Shown here piece after piece: positions 51,420-60,723 of a stretch of 64,000 bases of DNA. Position 1 is the first letter of the stretch, and every line of letters starts with the position of its first letter. Both the position numbers and the translations under genes were made by a program. Under the pieces are notes generated by a model. It was not told where the DNA came from, made no database searches, and saw only the letters and a list, made by a program, of their open reading frames with translations. Source of the stretch: Evansella vedderi (GTDB taxonomy: Bacteria; Bacillota; Bacilli; Bacillales; Salisediminibacteriaceae); assembly GCF_030813435.1 (NCBI RefSeq), contig NZ_JAUSUG010000018.1, positions 62,001 through 126,000 on the forward strand. Direction: 5' to 3'.

Positions 51420-52706
51420 ATGAGTGAGAATGAAAGGAAAGAAACGGAGAAAGTTAGATTAAGAGATAAAATAAAAAATCTTTGGAGAAAAATAGACTGG
51501 CGCAATCCACTCCATAGGTGGCAATTAGCCTTCTTTATCATCGTGTTTTTAGTTCTTGCCTTTGGTGGGTCTTATGGAGCGTTGAAAGCTACGGGGACAA
51601 ATCAATTTTGCGCAAGTTGCCATGTACATCCACCGGAAGCCATATCCCATGAACTAACAACGCACAAGGAATTATATTGTACGGACTGTCACGTTGAGCC
51701 AGGATTAGATAATTATTTAATGAGTAAGGTTGCCGCGTCACCTAAAATGTATAAAGTGACGCTGGGGGAAATACCGGATCCTATTTTTATGAAGAAGGAG
51801 CCTATTCCAAATGTCACTTGTCAAGAGTGTCACTCACAGAACAGGAATGTTACAGCATCAGGAGATTTAATTGTAAACCATAACGGTCATATAGACGAAG
51901 GCATCCTATGTGTCACGTGTCACTCGGGGGTAGCCCACGGGAAAGTAGTGGAGCGGGGGTTAAATGAATCGAAAGACTTTGATTATTGGACAGAGGAAAA
52001 TGGAGAGGAAATAATTTCAACGGAATATACAAGACCTAACATGGGAACGTGTATCGACTGTCATATCCGATACAACGAAGGGGAAACCCCTTGGGAGGAT
52101 AAGTATTACTCCTTGTCTTTTCCTCCAGATCATGAAAAAAATCAGTCCATGGCAATCTATGAGGTCTTTGAAAGAATCAAAGAGCAACGTGAAAATCCGA
52201 AAGAGAATCAAATTTCTATGGAGTGTGCAACTTGTCATTTAGAAATAGATATTCCTGAAAATCACTATAAAAAGAATTTTGTTAATAACCACGGGGATGA
52301 TGCAGTGAATGCGTTTGACAGTTGTATGACTTGTCACGATCAAGGGAAATGGCAAAAAAATATCAATCAGCAAAGCTACACCATCCTTTTTGACTCTAAG
52401 CAACCGAACCTTGAACACTATACGCCTGATGTGTATGTGGTTCAAAGCTTATCGAAGGAAAACAGCTTCTGCTTCTCTTGCCATGAAGAACGTCCAGATA
52501 GTCACCAAACGAGTTCCTATTGGTTAACGGGGCACGCAAAGGAAGTCGATTCAAGACAGGATGTAAATCGCTGCTTAGTTTGTCACGACTTTGACGAAGC
52601 AGAGGATATTGTTATTGAAGAAACAGATTTAGTTAATTTAAATATTACGGCACCAACGAATGTGACGTGTGGGTACTGTCACCGCACGGGGTTAGATGTT
52701 GAGTAA
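51420..52706 (+). CDS. Membrane-anchored decahaem c-type cytochrome, NapC/NirT family
   Basis: 428 residues. Basic N-terminus, one membrane helix (about 37-58), then ten CxxCH motifs: CASCH, CTDCH, CQECH, CVTCH, CIDCH, CATCH, CMTCH, CFSCH, CLVCH, CGYCH. The first four, with the DCHVEPG and VAHGKVVERG motifs, form a NapC/NirT quinol-oxidising module; the other six are an extension. It should take electrons from menaquinol and pass them outward. First gene after the Fnr box; the RBS is weak (GGTG). Confidence 0.93.
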   Translation: MSENERKETEKVRLRDKIKNLWRKIDWRNPLHRWQLAFFIIVFLVLAFGGSYGALKATGTNQFCASCHVHPPEAISHELTTHKELYCTDCHVEPGLDNYLMSKVAASPKMYKVTLGEIPDPIFMKKEPIPNVTCQECHSQNRNVTASGDLIVNHNGHIDEGILCVTCHSGVAHGKVVERGLNESKDFDYWTEENGEEIISTEYTRPNMGTCIDCHIRYNEGETPWEDKYYSLSFPPDHEKNQSMAIYEVFERIKEQRENPKENQISMECATCHLEIDIPENHYKKNFVNNHGDDAVNAFDSCMTCHDQGKWQKNINQQSYTILFDSKQPNLEHYTPDVYVVQSLSKENSFCFSCHEERPDSHQTSSYWLTGHAKEVDSRQDVNRCLVCHDFDEAEDIVIEETDLVNLNITAPTNVTCGYCHRTGLDVE

Positions 52707-52733
52707 TTCTACTACGAAGGAGGGGAATGACAG

Positions 52734-53960
52734 ATGGGGGAACAGATCTATAACCAACTTAAAAAATACCGTTTTCTGACATTCGCTCTCCTGTTTATTG
52801 TCATCGCATTTTTCGGAACTTACGGCACGATGAAAGCAACATCAACGAATGAGTTTTGCGCCAGCTGTCATAGTATGGCACCTCAATATTATACCTTTGA
52901 GGCGTCCTCCCACAGCAATATAGACTGCGTGTCGTGTCATATAGAACCTGGGTTTGTGAATTATGTGGAAGCTAAGCTGTTCGGCCTTAAGGAGCTTTAT
53001 GTCACGGTTACAGGCACAGAGCGGCCGATTATTCACAGTCCCTATCCCATCTCAAACGATGCATGCAGCAGATGTCATAACATGAACAACCGGGAAGAGA
53101 CCACTTCTGGTGACCTAATCATGGATCACCGAATCCATGAGGAAGAAGGGGTATCCTGTGTGACCTGTCATGACGGTGTAGCCCACGGAAAAGTAGTGGA
53201 GCGGGGAGCAGCTTATAAAACAGATTGGGAAAGATGGACAGGAGATTTAGGGCGATACATGATGGATACTCCATTAATCAAACCGCAAATGAAAGTGTGC
53301 ATGGACTGTCACGAACTAAGGGATGGACCATTAGAATGTGCAGCTTGCCATACGACGGGCATGTATCCGGACTCCCATGAACAGCCGGATTTTATGGAAT
53401 ACCATGGAAAGCTTATGGAAAAAAACAGTGGGGAATGTATCTTCTGTCATAGCTATATGGACCCTGATCCGTTAGAACAGTTCGAAGATAATACCAAAAC
53501 ATATGAACTCGTTTTATCTGGAGAAAAAACAAGTGGATTTACCGTAAACCATTTTGAATATGCAAAAAACAATCAATATTGTGTGGATTGTCATAGTGAA
53601 CGACCTCCTTCCCATGAAAAACCTGCTTTCTTTCAACTGCATGGGTCAAATTACAACTCAGAGGATGCTAACTGTTTAGCGTGTCACGAATTACGGCCAA
53701 TAGATAATCCGAAATTAGAAAATGCCGTTTATTGCTCAACCTGTCATCCAAGCAGTCACGGGGATCGGTGGAGGACAAAACACCCTATTGATGTATCTAA
53801 TGCATCAACAGTGGAACAATCATGTCTAACTTGTCACGTGGAAAGAAAATGCTTAAGCTGTCACACTTCCCCTCAAGAAAAACGAGAGAACGTTAAGGAG
53901 GATAACATCGATGGACGAGAAGAAGAGGAATACGAAAACGGAGACGGAGATGGAGAATGA
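52734..53960 (+). CDS. Membrane-anchored dodecahaem c-type cytochrome, NapC/NirT family
   Basis: 408 residues. Membrane helix (about 12-32) and twelve CxxCH motifs: CASCH, CVSCH, CSRCH, CVTCH, CMDCH, CAACH, CIFCH, CVDCH, CLACH, CSTCH, CLTCH, CLSCH. The first four repeat the NapC/NirT layout of the preceding gene, including CHIEPG and VAHGKVVERG, so the two are duplicates that diverged in the C-terminal haem array. The C-terminus is a highly charged tail encoded in the 50-bp overlap with the TPR gene. RBS AAGGAGGGG. Confidence 0.93.
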   Translation: MGEQIYNQLKKYRFLTFALLFIVIAFFGTYGTMKATSTNEFCASCHSMAPQYYTFEASSHSNIDCVSCHIEPGFVNYVEAKLFGLKELYVTVTGTERPIIHSPYPISNDACSRCHNMNNREETTSGDLIMDHRIHEEEGVSCVTCHDGVAHGKVVERGAAYKTDWERWTGDLGRYMMDTPLIKPQMKVCMDCHELRDGPLECAACHTTGMYPDSHEQPDFMEYHGKLMEKNSGECIFCHSYMDPDPLEQFEDNTKTYELVLSGEKTSGFTVNHFEYAKNNQYCVDCHSERPPSHEKPAFFQLHGSNYNSEDANCLACHELRPIDNPKLENAVYCSTCHPSSHGDRWRTKHPIDVSNASTVEQSCLTCHVERKCLSCHTSPQEKRENVKEDNIDGREEEEYENGDGDGE

Positions 53961-54666
53961 ACGAGAGGAGAAAATAATTTCCCAAATGGAAGAAGCAATG
54001 GATAAAAAACAGCCGAAAGTATTTAAAAAGTGGCAAGCCGCTTTACTACTTGGCGTGACATTGTTTCTATCCATCGGTGGTGGTATAACTTTTGGAAATA
54101 TGTTTGTTGACTCTGACCTTGATATGAGGCGCGTAAAGGAACAACTTGCTTTTTATGAAGAAAGGATGCAGTTAGATCCTAACAATCTTGGACATAGAGT
54201 TGCCTATGCGTATACGAACTACCTATTAGGTAATTATTCAGAAGCAATAAAGGAATTGAATTGGGTGATAAACCAAGATCCGAAATATTTTGATGCACAC
54301 TTAAATATAGGAATCATCTACCTGGAACAAGGTCGATTAAATGAAGCCATGTTTGCCTTTAGGGAATGCACGAAACTAGCTCCACTTGATTATAAAGGGT
54401 TTATGAATTTAGGGCGTGTCTATATTGAATTAGAAATGTATGCCGAGGCGTTAGAGGTACTTAATGAAGCTAATCAATTGAGTCGAGCAAATACGAATAT
54501 TATTTACCACATTGGATTAGTTGGAGAGCGAACGGGAGATTATGAATTTGCTGAAACGGTTTATCGCGAGGCATTACAATATGACCCTATGAATAACCAA
54601 GCATTAGATGGCTTGACTAGGGTAGCAGAATTAAGAAACCAAGCAGAGGAGGGGGCTGCCGAATGA
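53911..54666 (+). CDS. Membrane-anchored TPR protein of the cytochrome operon
   Basis: 251 residues. A highly charged cytoplasmic N-terminus (about 1-43), one membrane helix (about 44-66) and an extracellular domain of about five TPR-like helix pairs (AIKELNWVINQDPKYFDAHL, IYLEQGRLNEAMFAFREC, VYIELEMYAEALEVLNEA). TPRs are protein-docking modules; CcmH/NrfG-like TPR proteins help haem attachment, which is one possibility, and scaffolding of the cytochromes is another. ATG 53911 has AAGGAGG upstream despite overlapping the previous gene by 50 bp. Confidence 0.88.
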   Translation: MDEKKRNTKTETEMENEREEKIISQMEEAMDKKQPKVFKKWQAALLLGVTLFLSIGGGITFGNMFVDSDLDMRRVKEQLAFYEERMQLDPNNLGHRVAYAYTNYLLGNYSEAIKELNWVINQDPKYFDAHLNIGIIYLEQGRLNEAMFAFRECTKLAPLDYKGFMNLGRVYIELEMYAEALEVLNEANQLSRANTNIIYHIGLVGERTGDYEFAETVYREALQYDPMNNQALDGLTRVAELRNQAEEGAAE

Positions 54667-55634
54667 AACGAAGAAACGTTTATATCATGATGGCTGGAAT
54701 TGTGTTAACAACCGTTGCTGTTTTTGCCTTTATTTTCACCAACCAATCCAGGGCAATTCCAACGATGCCAGGATTAGGGGCAATCGGCCAAGAACCAAGA
54801 TATACAGGAACACTGTATGGTGACTTTAATAACCCCTTAGAAAAACCAATGGATGTTGCAACAAACGGACAATTTATCTATGTATCTGATCCAAATAATC
54901 ATCAAGTGCAGATACTGGATAACTTAGGAGCTACCATATTTGCTTTCGGAGGACGTGGCAGTGGGGAGGGGGAGTTTCAATTTCCTTACGGTTTAGATTT
55001 TCACCAAGCTACGGCTACCTTGTATGTAGCAGATATGTATACAGGAAAAATCTCCATTTTTACAGATAAAGGAGAGTTTATCTCCTATTTTGAGCCCGGC
55101 CTCGAAGGGGAAGAGTCTTTACGATCACCTGGAGGATTACGAATTGTAGACGAAAAAGTTTATGTAACAGACATTCAAAACAATGCCATCTATGTTTTTG
55201 ATCTTGCTGGTAATCTTCTATTAACATTTGGAAATGGTGGTTCCGAACCGGGTGAATTTGTTGCTCCTAATGCTATTGCACTAGACTCTGAAGCTAATAT
55301 CTATGTATCCGATAGTGGAAATCATAGAGTACAAGTTTTTACCAAAGAAGGTGAATTCCTTAGAGTTATAAATGGTTCAGAGGGTGGCATTGGTAACTCT
55401 ATCTTTGTCAACCCAAGGGGACTGGCAGTGGATGCAAGGGATACGTTATATGTAGTAAATAACTTATCCCATACGGTTCATGGGTTTGATCTAGATGGAA
55501 ATCAGCTATTTACCTTAGGTGGAATGGGGCAAGGAGTGAATGATTTCTTCTTACCAAATGGGCTGTTCATCGACCAGCAAAATACTATTTTTATTACCGA
55601 TACACTTAATCAGCGAGTGGTTATGTATCGTTAA
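54663..55634 (+). CDS. Membrane-anchored NHL-repeat beta-propeller protein
   Basis: 323 residues. N-terminal membrane helix (about 7-27), then roughly six NHL repeats (PMDVATNGQFIYVSDPNNHQ, FPYGLDFHQATATLYVADMY, VAPNAIALDSEANIYVSDSG and others) forming a six-bladed propeller outside the membrane. NHL proteins occur beside multihaem cytochromes in Geobacter-type electron conduits (from memory). It starts in a 4-bp overlap with the TPR gene, so the two are co-made. No haem motif of its own; likely structural. Confidence 0.9.
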   Translation: MKRRNVYIMMAGIVLTTVAVFAFIFTNQSRAIPTMPGLGAIGQEPRYTGTLYGDFNNPLEKPMDVATNGQFIYVSDPNNHQVQILDNLGATIFAFGGRGSGEGEFQFPYGLDFHQATATLYVADMYTGKISIFTDKGEFISYFEPGLEGEESLRSPGGLRIVDEKVYVTDIQNNAIYVFDLAGNLLLTFGNGGSEPGEFVAPNAIALDSEANIYVSDSGNHRVQVFTKEGEFLRVINGSEGGIGNSIFVNPRGLAVDARDTLYVVNNLSHTVHGFDLDGNQLFTLGGMGQGVNDFFLPNGLFIDQQNTIFITDTLNQRVVMYR

Positions 55635-55728
55635 TAGATAGGTTGAATTTCATGAAGGGGGTGAGAGCAGCAAACATAATAGTTGATATTCCTATTACAA
55701 AAAAGAGGTAGAAGAGGAGGGGAAGGCG

Positions 55729-57258
55729 TTGAAAAAGTTTAGTTTTAGTTTACTAGGCATGTTGTTTTTAATGATCGTGTTTAGCTCCGTTGCACTAGCA
55801 AATCCAGTACAAGATCCGCCAAATTTATTTCTAGACCATAATGCGGAAATAGACGGAGAAGTCGTGGATCCACCAAATCCCAATGCAAATAATACGGGAA
55901 GTGGTATTAACGAAATGGATAATTTTGATGAAGTAATCAAAGCTATCGATGGTCATAAAACTCACGGATATTATCAAAACAATACGAACTCGTGTGCAAG
56001 CTGCCACCAAACACATACAGCATCATCCGATAGATATTTGTTATTTGCTGACAGTGTTTATCAAACTTGTGCATCATGTCACGACGGTACATTAGGATTT
56101 TACAATGTTTTTGAAACAGGGGAGAATGCTTCCATCAATGGTGCTGGAACATTTGGGGGCAGCCATGCTACCAACATGAGTGTGCACATGGCAAATGATA
56201 CATTAACCATTAGAGCAGCTCCTGGTGGGAACCCAAATGGAAGTGGTTCATGGGCTGGAACATTTAACTGTGCAAGCTGCCACGCACCACACGGATCTTA
56301 TAGTGACCGCATCTTGCACACGAACCCTAACAACATGGCAATCACACCAGCAAGCCAAGGGGGAACCTATTTAACGGCTTTAACTGTAGGTAACCAATCA
56401 TCTGGAATGCATTTAAGAAGAACGACAGTAGACGGATTTGTGAGACTAGAGCTATTTAACGGAAATACGAAGCAAGTTGGTCCTTGGTTATATGGGTATC
56501 CAGCACATAACCAACCACATTTTACAAGAATAATAGATGGTTCAACGAATTACCAATACGGAAACGAGCATGTATATGTTAGCTTCGATAAAGGTTATTT
56601 CCAAGCAAGAACGGAATTTGGAAATGAAATCCTGAATAAATCCACTATTACAGCTAATGTTGCTAGACCGTACATTGTAAAAATGGATTTAAACGTAGTG
56701 GATCAGATTGGTGATCTAAAAATCTATGAAACGAACCAAGCTGCTTATTGGGATGGATTTGTTGTTCCTGAAGATAGAAGAGCGGAGTTTACGAATGCTG
56801 GTTACACTGTAAATGCAACAACATTTAGAACGTCTAACCTAGGGGTAAGAATGAATCAATATTGTGCGACTTGTCATACAGACTACTTTACGTCGAGGTC
56901 TAATAGTGGAGGTTCCCTATGGGGAGATGACACTGCTGCATACCGTCACTCAGCAAACTCTGATCGTTTCTCTTGTGTCCGCTGTCACTATGCACACGGT
57001 ACGGATGTGGAGATTATGTTGGATGCTAATGGGTTGACTGTAGAGGATTGGGTAGCAAGTGGTGATAAGAGCCATGAGGAAGCAATCAATTACATGATGG
57101 ATCAAAACTCTTCTTCCGCACTGAAGAAGTTTACCAATATGACATCATGCTTTGCTTGTCACCAAAGCTCAAGGGCAACACCATTTAAAAATACGGATCA
57201 GAAAACTGGCGATGCTCCAAGTGGTATGCCAAGATCTTCTGACGGCACACAAAGATAA
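55729..57258 (+). CDS. Secreted hexahaem c-type cytochrome
   Basis: 509 residues from TTG 55729 with GAGGAGGGG upstream. Sec signal peptide (about 1-24, ending VALA) and no other membrane helix. Six CxxCH motifs: CASCH, CASCH, CASCH in the first third (doubled-CxxCH style, with CHQTHTASSD and CHAPHGSYSD), then CATCH, CVRCH and CFACH near the C-terminus. The middle (about 210-370) has no haem and is rich in beta strands, perhaps a binding or catalytic module. No wall-sorting signal. It would carry electrons through the wall. Confidence 0.9.
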   Translation: MKKFSFSLLGMLFLMIVFSSVALANPVQDPPNLFLDHNAEIDGEVVDPPNPNANNTGSGINEMDNFDEVIKAIDGHKTHGYYQNNTNSCASCHQTHTASSDRYLLFADSVYQTCASCHDGTLGFYNVFETGENASINGAGTFGGSHATNMSVHMANDTLTIRAAPGGNPNGSGSWAGTFNCASCHAPHGSYSDRILHTNPNNMAITPASQGGTYLTALTVGNQSSGMHLRRTTVDGFVRLELFNGNTKQVGPWLYGYPAHNQPHFTRIIDGSTNYQYGNEHVYVSFDKGYFQARTEFGNEILNKSTITANVARPYIVKMDLNVVDQIGDLKIYETNQAAYWDGFVVPEDRRAEFTNAGYTVNATTFRTSNLGVRMNQYCATCHTDYFTSRSNSGGSLWGDDTAAYRHSANSDRFSCVRCHYAHGTDVEIMLDANGLTVEDWVASGDKSHEEAINYMMDQNSSSALKKFTNMTSCFACHQSSRATPFKNTDQKTGDAPSGMPRSSDGTQR

Positions 57259-57263
57259 AGAAA

Positions 57264-57350
57264 GCTAACACATTAGCTGCAACTAATGGTTAGCTCAAGA
57301 AAAATAAATAGCTAAAGTAGGCAACTTTCAGAGTTCCTTACTTTAGTCCA
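57264..57350 (+). terminator. Tandem hairpins between cytochrome genes
   Basis: AGCTAACACATTAG/CTAATGGTTAGCT, then CTAAAGTAGG/CCTTACTTTAG. Neither has a strong T-run, so partial termination or mRNA end protection is likely. A third hairpin GGGAATCGAG-A-CTCGGTTCCC lies at 57389-57409, followed by TATATTC. Confidence 0.6.
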
Positions 57351-57500
57351 CAACGTATTACGGTTTTGAAATTTTCATTTAAATATGGGGAATCGAGACT
57401 CGGTTCCCTATATTCTATAATTATAAAACATATTTTTATGTTGAGAAAGTAAAACAATCATGTAAAATTGTGTTTTTCATGTAGGTAAGGGGGAGTCACC

Positions 57501-59837
57501 ATGGTGAAGCCATCGTTTAGAAATATTTCATCTTTCTTCTTGATTTTCGTTCTATTACTAGCTGGTTTTACTCCATCATTTCAGATAACGTTGGCAGAGG
57601 ATGGAACAGGTCTTAGTGACGAAAAGGCAGAAGAAGACCTGAAAGCGGAAGATTATATTATAGACCCATCCACTAATGATGAAGGAAAAGAGGAACAAGA
57701 TGAAGAAGGAAAAAAAGAAATGACTTCCCAAAGTGAAGGTACAGGTGAAGGGACGATTACGATTCATTCTCCTGACAATTATACACTAACAAACGAACAA
57801 ACATTGCTTGTTAGTGGTACGTATACAAATACCCCGTATGAGCTTCATTTGATAGGAGTGTCAGAAGAAAATATAAAGATACTTAACTTCTCAGAGGGGA
57901 CTTGGCAGATTGAATTAGAAAATTTGAAGGACGGAACATACGAATTTTACGTTCAAGCCTACGATGAAGAGGGGCCTATAGAAAATGTCGTAAGTGATTC
58001 TAGAATTCTAGTTATTCATACAATAGCCCCTATTTTAACTGTTCAAACCCCGGAGCACCATTCGTATACTAACCAATTATTTTTTTCAGGAACGTGGGAA
58101 TCGTCTATTGAACTAGGGCCTGAGTTTGAGTCCGATTTTGTGCCATCTATTGAATTTTACTTATTTAAGGAAGAAAAAGAAATTGGGAATACAGAAGCCG
58201 TTATTATCCTTGCTGATAAAGAAGATTCCATAGATGACAACGGTGTTTGGAACTGGGAAATCTCCATGGAGAAGATAAAAGAAGAATTAGAAATGGAATT
58301 AGATTTTGAGGACGGAGAATACTATTTTTATTTGAAAACGATAGATGCTGCTGGAAATGAACGAGTTTTGCCTGCAAAGGAAGAAGCGGATGAAATAGAG
58401 CCTTTTATGTTTACTTATCACACTGCACGACCTTATATTACACCAAATGTAACACCGAAACATAAAGCAACCCAGGTTCCAATAACGATCGAAGCCATAA
58501 CGGCAAACTATGTTGGGTTAGAGATTGACCCTGAGTATGAAATTCAAAAGATGATGAAGGTACTAAAAGAGAATAAAGTGATAGAAGGAACAGTTACCTT
58601 TGAAGAAAAAACAGGGGAAATTAGGTTTGAACCAACGAAGGGTGTACTGAGTGTAAATACGAGATATGAAGTGATCATTGACCCATTGTTAAAGGATATC
58701 GCAGGTAATTATATCAACCCAAGAATTTGGTCTTTTACGACCGAATCACGAAAGGTAACGTCAGCCCATGTAGTAATTGCAAATAATACAAATACATGTG
58801 CAACATGCCATAGCACACATACAGCAGATAGCAGAAACCTAGTTAAGGGAAACATGGATCTGCCTCGTTTAGAGGAGGAAAATAAGGAGGGAGCAATACA
58901 AGAACCTGACGGGGGAGTTAGTATGGATCCGATTCAGGCCTACTGTCTGGCATGTCATGACGGTACGACTGCGGCACCAATGGCACAAGATGTGAATGCT
59001 ACCTATATTCATGATAAAACTTTAATTACGGAAGGGGGAGAAGAAAAGATAGGAACATGTTCATCTTGTCATGACCCCCACGTTCAAACAGTAGAGGGAA
59101 ACCGTAACACACATCATTTACAAAGCCATTTCACGTTTGACCACGACAAACTTCATAACCCTAATACTGAAGGAATTGGAAAAATAGATAGTAAAATCAC
59201 TCTATGTGAAACATGTCATATAAATGATAGCTTTGAAAGGTATGGGGATGGGGAGTTTATCCTATTTCAATACGAAAATCGAAATTCATACTCCGTTGAT
59301 AAAAATGGAAATCCTGTCATGTTTGGGTCAACGGAGAATTACTCTCTATGCGTAAGATGTCACAATGCAGATTATCAAAAACAGTACCCTAACGTTTCAG
59401 ATATTTTGAAGTATTATAAAGATGCAAGCGCTGCGAGCTCTGGACATTTCATTACAAACGACCGGGTTAAAGATGGCAGTCTCCTTAATGGCAACCTTGC
59501 TTGCGACGATTGTCATAACAGGCATGGCTCTAATAATGAGATGCTCATTAATTCCGTACTAGGCCATAATGGTGAAAGGGATAAAGATGGGAATCGTATT
59601 AAATTCAGTTGGAGCGGCCCAAGAGACACGGTTAAGGCACAACGGGATTTTTGCTTAAGCTGCCATAACGAAACAACAGAGCTGTATGGATTGAATCCTT
59701 CTTACATGGAAGAAGAGGGATCCGTTCACAGACAAAACAAAGACAAATCTTGTGCAGATTGCCATGGTGGACCGGAAAAGGACTTCACAAGGGCAGTTCA
59801 TACCCCAACTAGGGGAAGTCTCCAACAAGACGAATAA
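57501..59837 (+). CDS. Secreted octahaem cytochrome with Ig-like domains
   Basis: 778 residues. Sec signal (about 1-31), an acidic Glu/Lys linker (about 35-80), two Ig-like beta domains (about 80-300), an SbsA-type Ig-like domain (about 310-415, KHKATQVPITIEAITANY, NPRIWSFTTE), then eight CxxCH motifs: CATCH, CLACH, CSSCH, CETCH, CVRCH, CDDCH, CLSCH, CADCH. The Ig modules resemble those of S-layer and wall proteins and would hold the haem domain in or beyond the wall. RBS AAGGGGG. Probably the outermost element of the electron path. Confidence 0.9.
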   Translation: MVKPSFRNISSFFLIFVLLLAGFTPSFQITLAEDGTGLSDEKAEEDLKAEDYIIDPSTNDEGKEEQDEEGKKEMTSQSEGTGEGTITIHSPDNYTLTNEQTLLVSGTYTNTPYELHLIGVSEENIKILNFSEGTWQIELENLKDGTYEFYVQAYDEEGPIENVVSDSRILVIHTIAPILTVQTPEHHSYTNQLFFSGTWESSIELGPEFESDFVPSIEFYLFKEEKEIGNTEAVIILADKEDSIDDNGVWNWEISMEKIKEELEMELDFEDGEYYFYLKTIDAAGNERVLPAKEEADEIEPFMFTYHTARPYITPNVTPKHKATQVPITIEAITANYVGLEIDPEYEIQKMMKVLKENKVIEGTVTFEEKTGEIRFEPTKGVLSVNTRYEVIIDPLLKDIAGNYINPRIWSFTTESRKVTSAHVVIANNTNTCATCHSTHTADSRNLVKGNMDLPRLEEENKEGAIQEPDGGVSMDPIQAYCLACHDGTTAAPMAQDVNATYIHDKTLITEGGEEKIGTCSSCHDPHVQTVEGNRNTHHLQSHFTFDHDKLHNPNTEGIGKIDSKITLCETCHINDSFERYGDGEFILFQYENRNSYSVDKNGNPVMFGSTENYSLCVRCHNADYQKQYPNVSDILKYYKDASAASSGHFITNDRVKDGSLLNGNLACDDCHNRHGSNNEMLINSVLGHNGERDKDGNRIKFSWSGPRDTVKAQRDFCLSCHNETTELYGLNPSYMEEEGSVHRQNKDKSCADCHGGPEKDFTRAVHTPTRGSLQQDE

Positions 59838-59842
59838 AAAAG

Positions 59843-59882
59843 AAGGATGTATCGAAGGATAACGGGTTCCGTATCCTATCGC
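59843..59882. repeat. Hairpin with outer inverted-repeat sequence
   Basis: AAGGATGTATCGAAGGATAA then CGGGTTCCGTATCC forms GGATAACGG-GTT-CCGTATCC. A related reverse-complement version is at about 63045-63096. It may also be the terminator of the cytochrome operon. Confidence 0.5.
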
Positions 59883-60029
59883 AAAATTGTAAGTTACAAT
59901 GGAACATGGTGACTTATTTGTAACTGTGTAATTGCAGATTAATTTGTGGAAATTCAATTTAAAGATGGCTCAGTTTGCATATTTTTGATATGCTCCCCTT
60001 AAGGTAGACAGATTAAAAAATAAATCTGT

Positions 60030-60098
60030 TTGCTTAAGGGTAACGGGTTTACTAGTGAGGTGCAAAACAGAAAAACGCATGGGATTTCACATGCTAAA
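60030..60098. repeat. Left arm of inverted repeat flanking 60.1-62.2 kb
   Basis: TAACGGGTTTACTAGTGAGG TGCAAA and GATTTCACA match the reverse complement of 62205-62275 with a few differences. Confidence 0.6.
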
Positions 60099-60143
60099 TC
60101 ACACAACTTTCACAACCGAAATCACAGTATAATTCGCATATAA

Positions 60144-60178
60144 AAACGGCACGAAGAACATTCTTCGTGCCGTAGTTT
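60144..60178. terminator. Very stable hairpin
   Basis: ACGGCACGAAGAA and TTCTTCGTGCCGT, 13 perfect pairs with a 2-nt spacer, flanked by AAAA and TAGTTTTC. Suitable as a bidirectional terminator between the cytochrome operon and the minus-strand genes. Confidence 0.8.
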
Positions 60179-60194
60179 TCATATTTGCTTATCG

Positions 60195-60240
60195 AACTAA
60201 CGCTTCCTTATATGTAGTATATCAGGGTGCGTTAGTTTAA
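60195..60240 (-). terminator. Terminator of the CBO0543-type gene
   Basis: AACTAACGC and GCGTTAGTT arms about 20 nt apart. The left arm and following bases recur at 62321-62345 without the partner arm. Confidence 0.55.
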
Positions 60241-60258
60241 TAAAAAATGATGAAAGTT

Positions 60259-60723
60259 TTAGTTAGTCTCTTTATAACTTTGTAAACCTTTTTCATACCA
60301 AATCTGAAAAGCATATATTAAAAGGGCTACTCCGATCATGATTATATATGTCATATGTGGTGACATTTCGCCTGAAGCTAATCCAAGTTTTTGTTGGAAT
60401 GGATACCATAAATATACATATACACCATCCAATATTAGGTTTGTTATTAAATAAACAATAAATTTTCCGTATGTAAACTTGAAAATCCATAGTGTTGCTA
60501 CTAAATAAGCACTATATACCCAAGGAATATTTGCAACTTTGTCCCATTCAAACAGTCCAGGTTCTCTCCACCAATTGTAATGATATGCAGCTTGATAAAA
60601 AAGAGTGTTGACTACAGTAACAAACAATGCAACTGGAAGAAATCTTCTGAGAGTCCTGTCACCAATTAGCACCAGTGATGCAATAGGAATTAGAAACATA
60701 AGCCATAGTATTATTTGTTTCAC
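60259..60723 (-). CDS. CBO0543-family integral membrane protein
   Basis: 154 residues from GTG 60723 (AAGGAG 6 nt upstream); an upstream in-frame TTG covers the RBS. Four or five membrane segments; typical motifs for the family are RRFLPVALFVTVVNTLFYQ, NWWREPGLFEWDKVANIPWV and DGVYVYLWYPFQQKLG. Found widely in spore-formers with no known role. Same strand as the dehydrogenase gene 190 bp upstream but probably transcribed separately. Confidence 0.82.
   Translation of the reverse strand: MKQIILWLMFLIPIASLVLIGDRTLRRFLPVALFVTVVNTLFYQAAYHYNWWREPGLFEWDKVANIPWVYSAYLVATLWIFKFTYGKFIVYLITNLILDGVYVYLWYPFQQKLGLASGEMSPHMTYIIMIGVALLIYAFQIWYEKGLQSYKETN

Noticed and set aside
51420-53960. Cytochrome c nitrite reductase NrfHA
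   Set aside because: The NapC/NirT modules would fit NrfH, but no NrfA-type catalytic subunit with a CxxCK motif is encoded in the cluster.
55729-59837. LPxTG or CCA anchoring of the secreted cytochromes
   Set aside because: Neither C-terminus shows a sorting motif, hydrophobic tail or basic end, so the neighbouring sortase is not their obvious partner.
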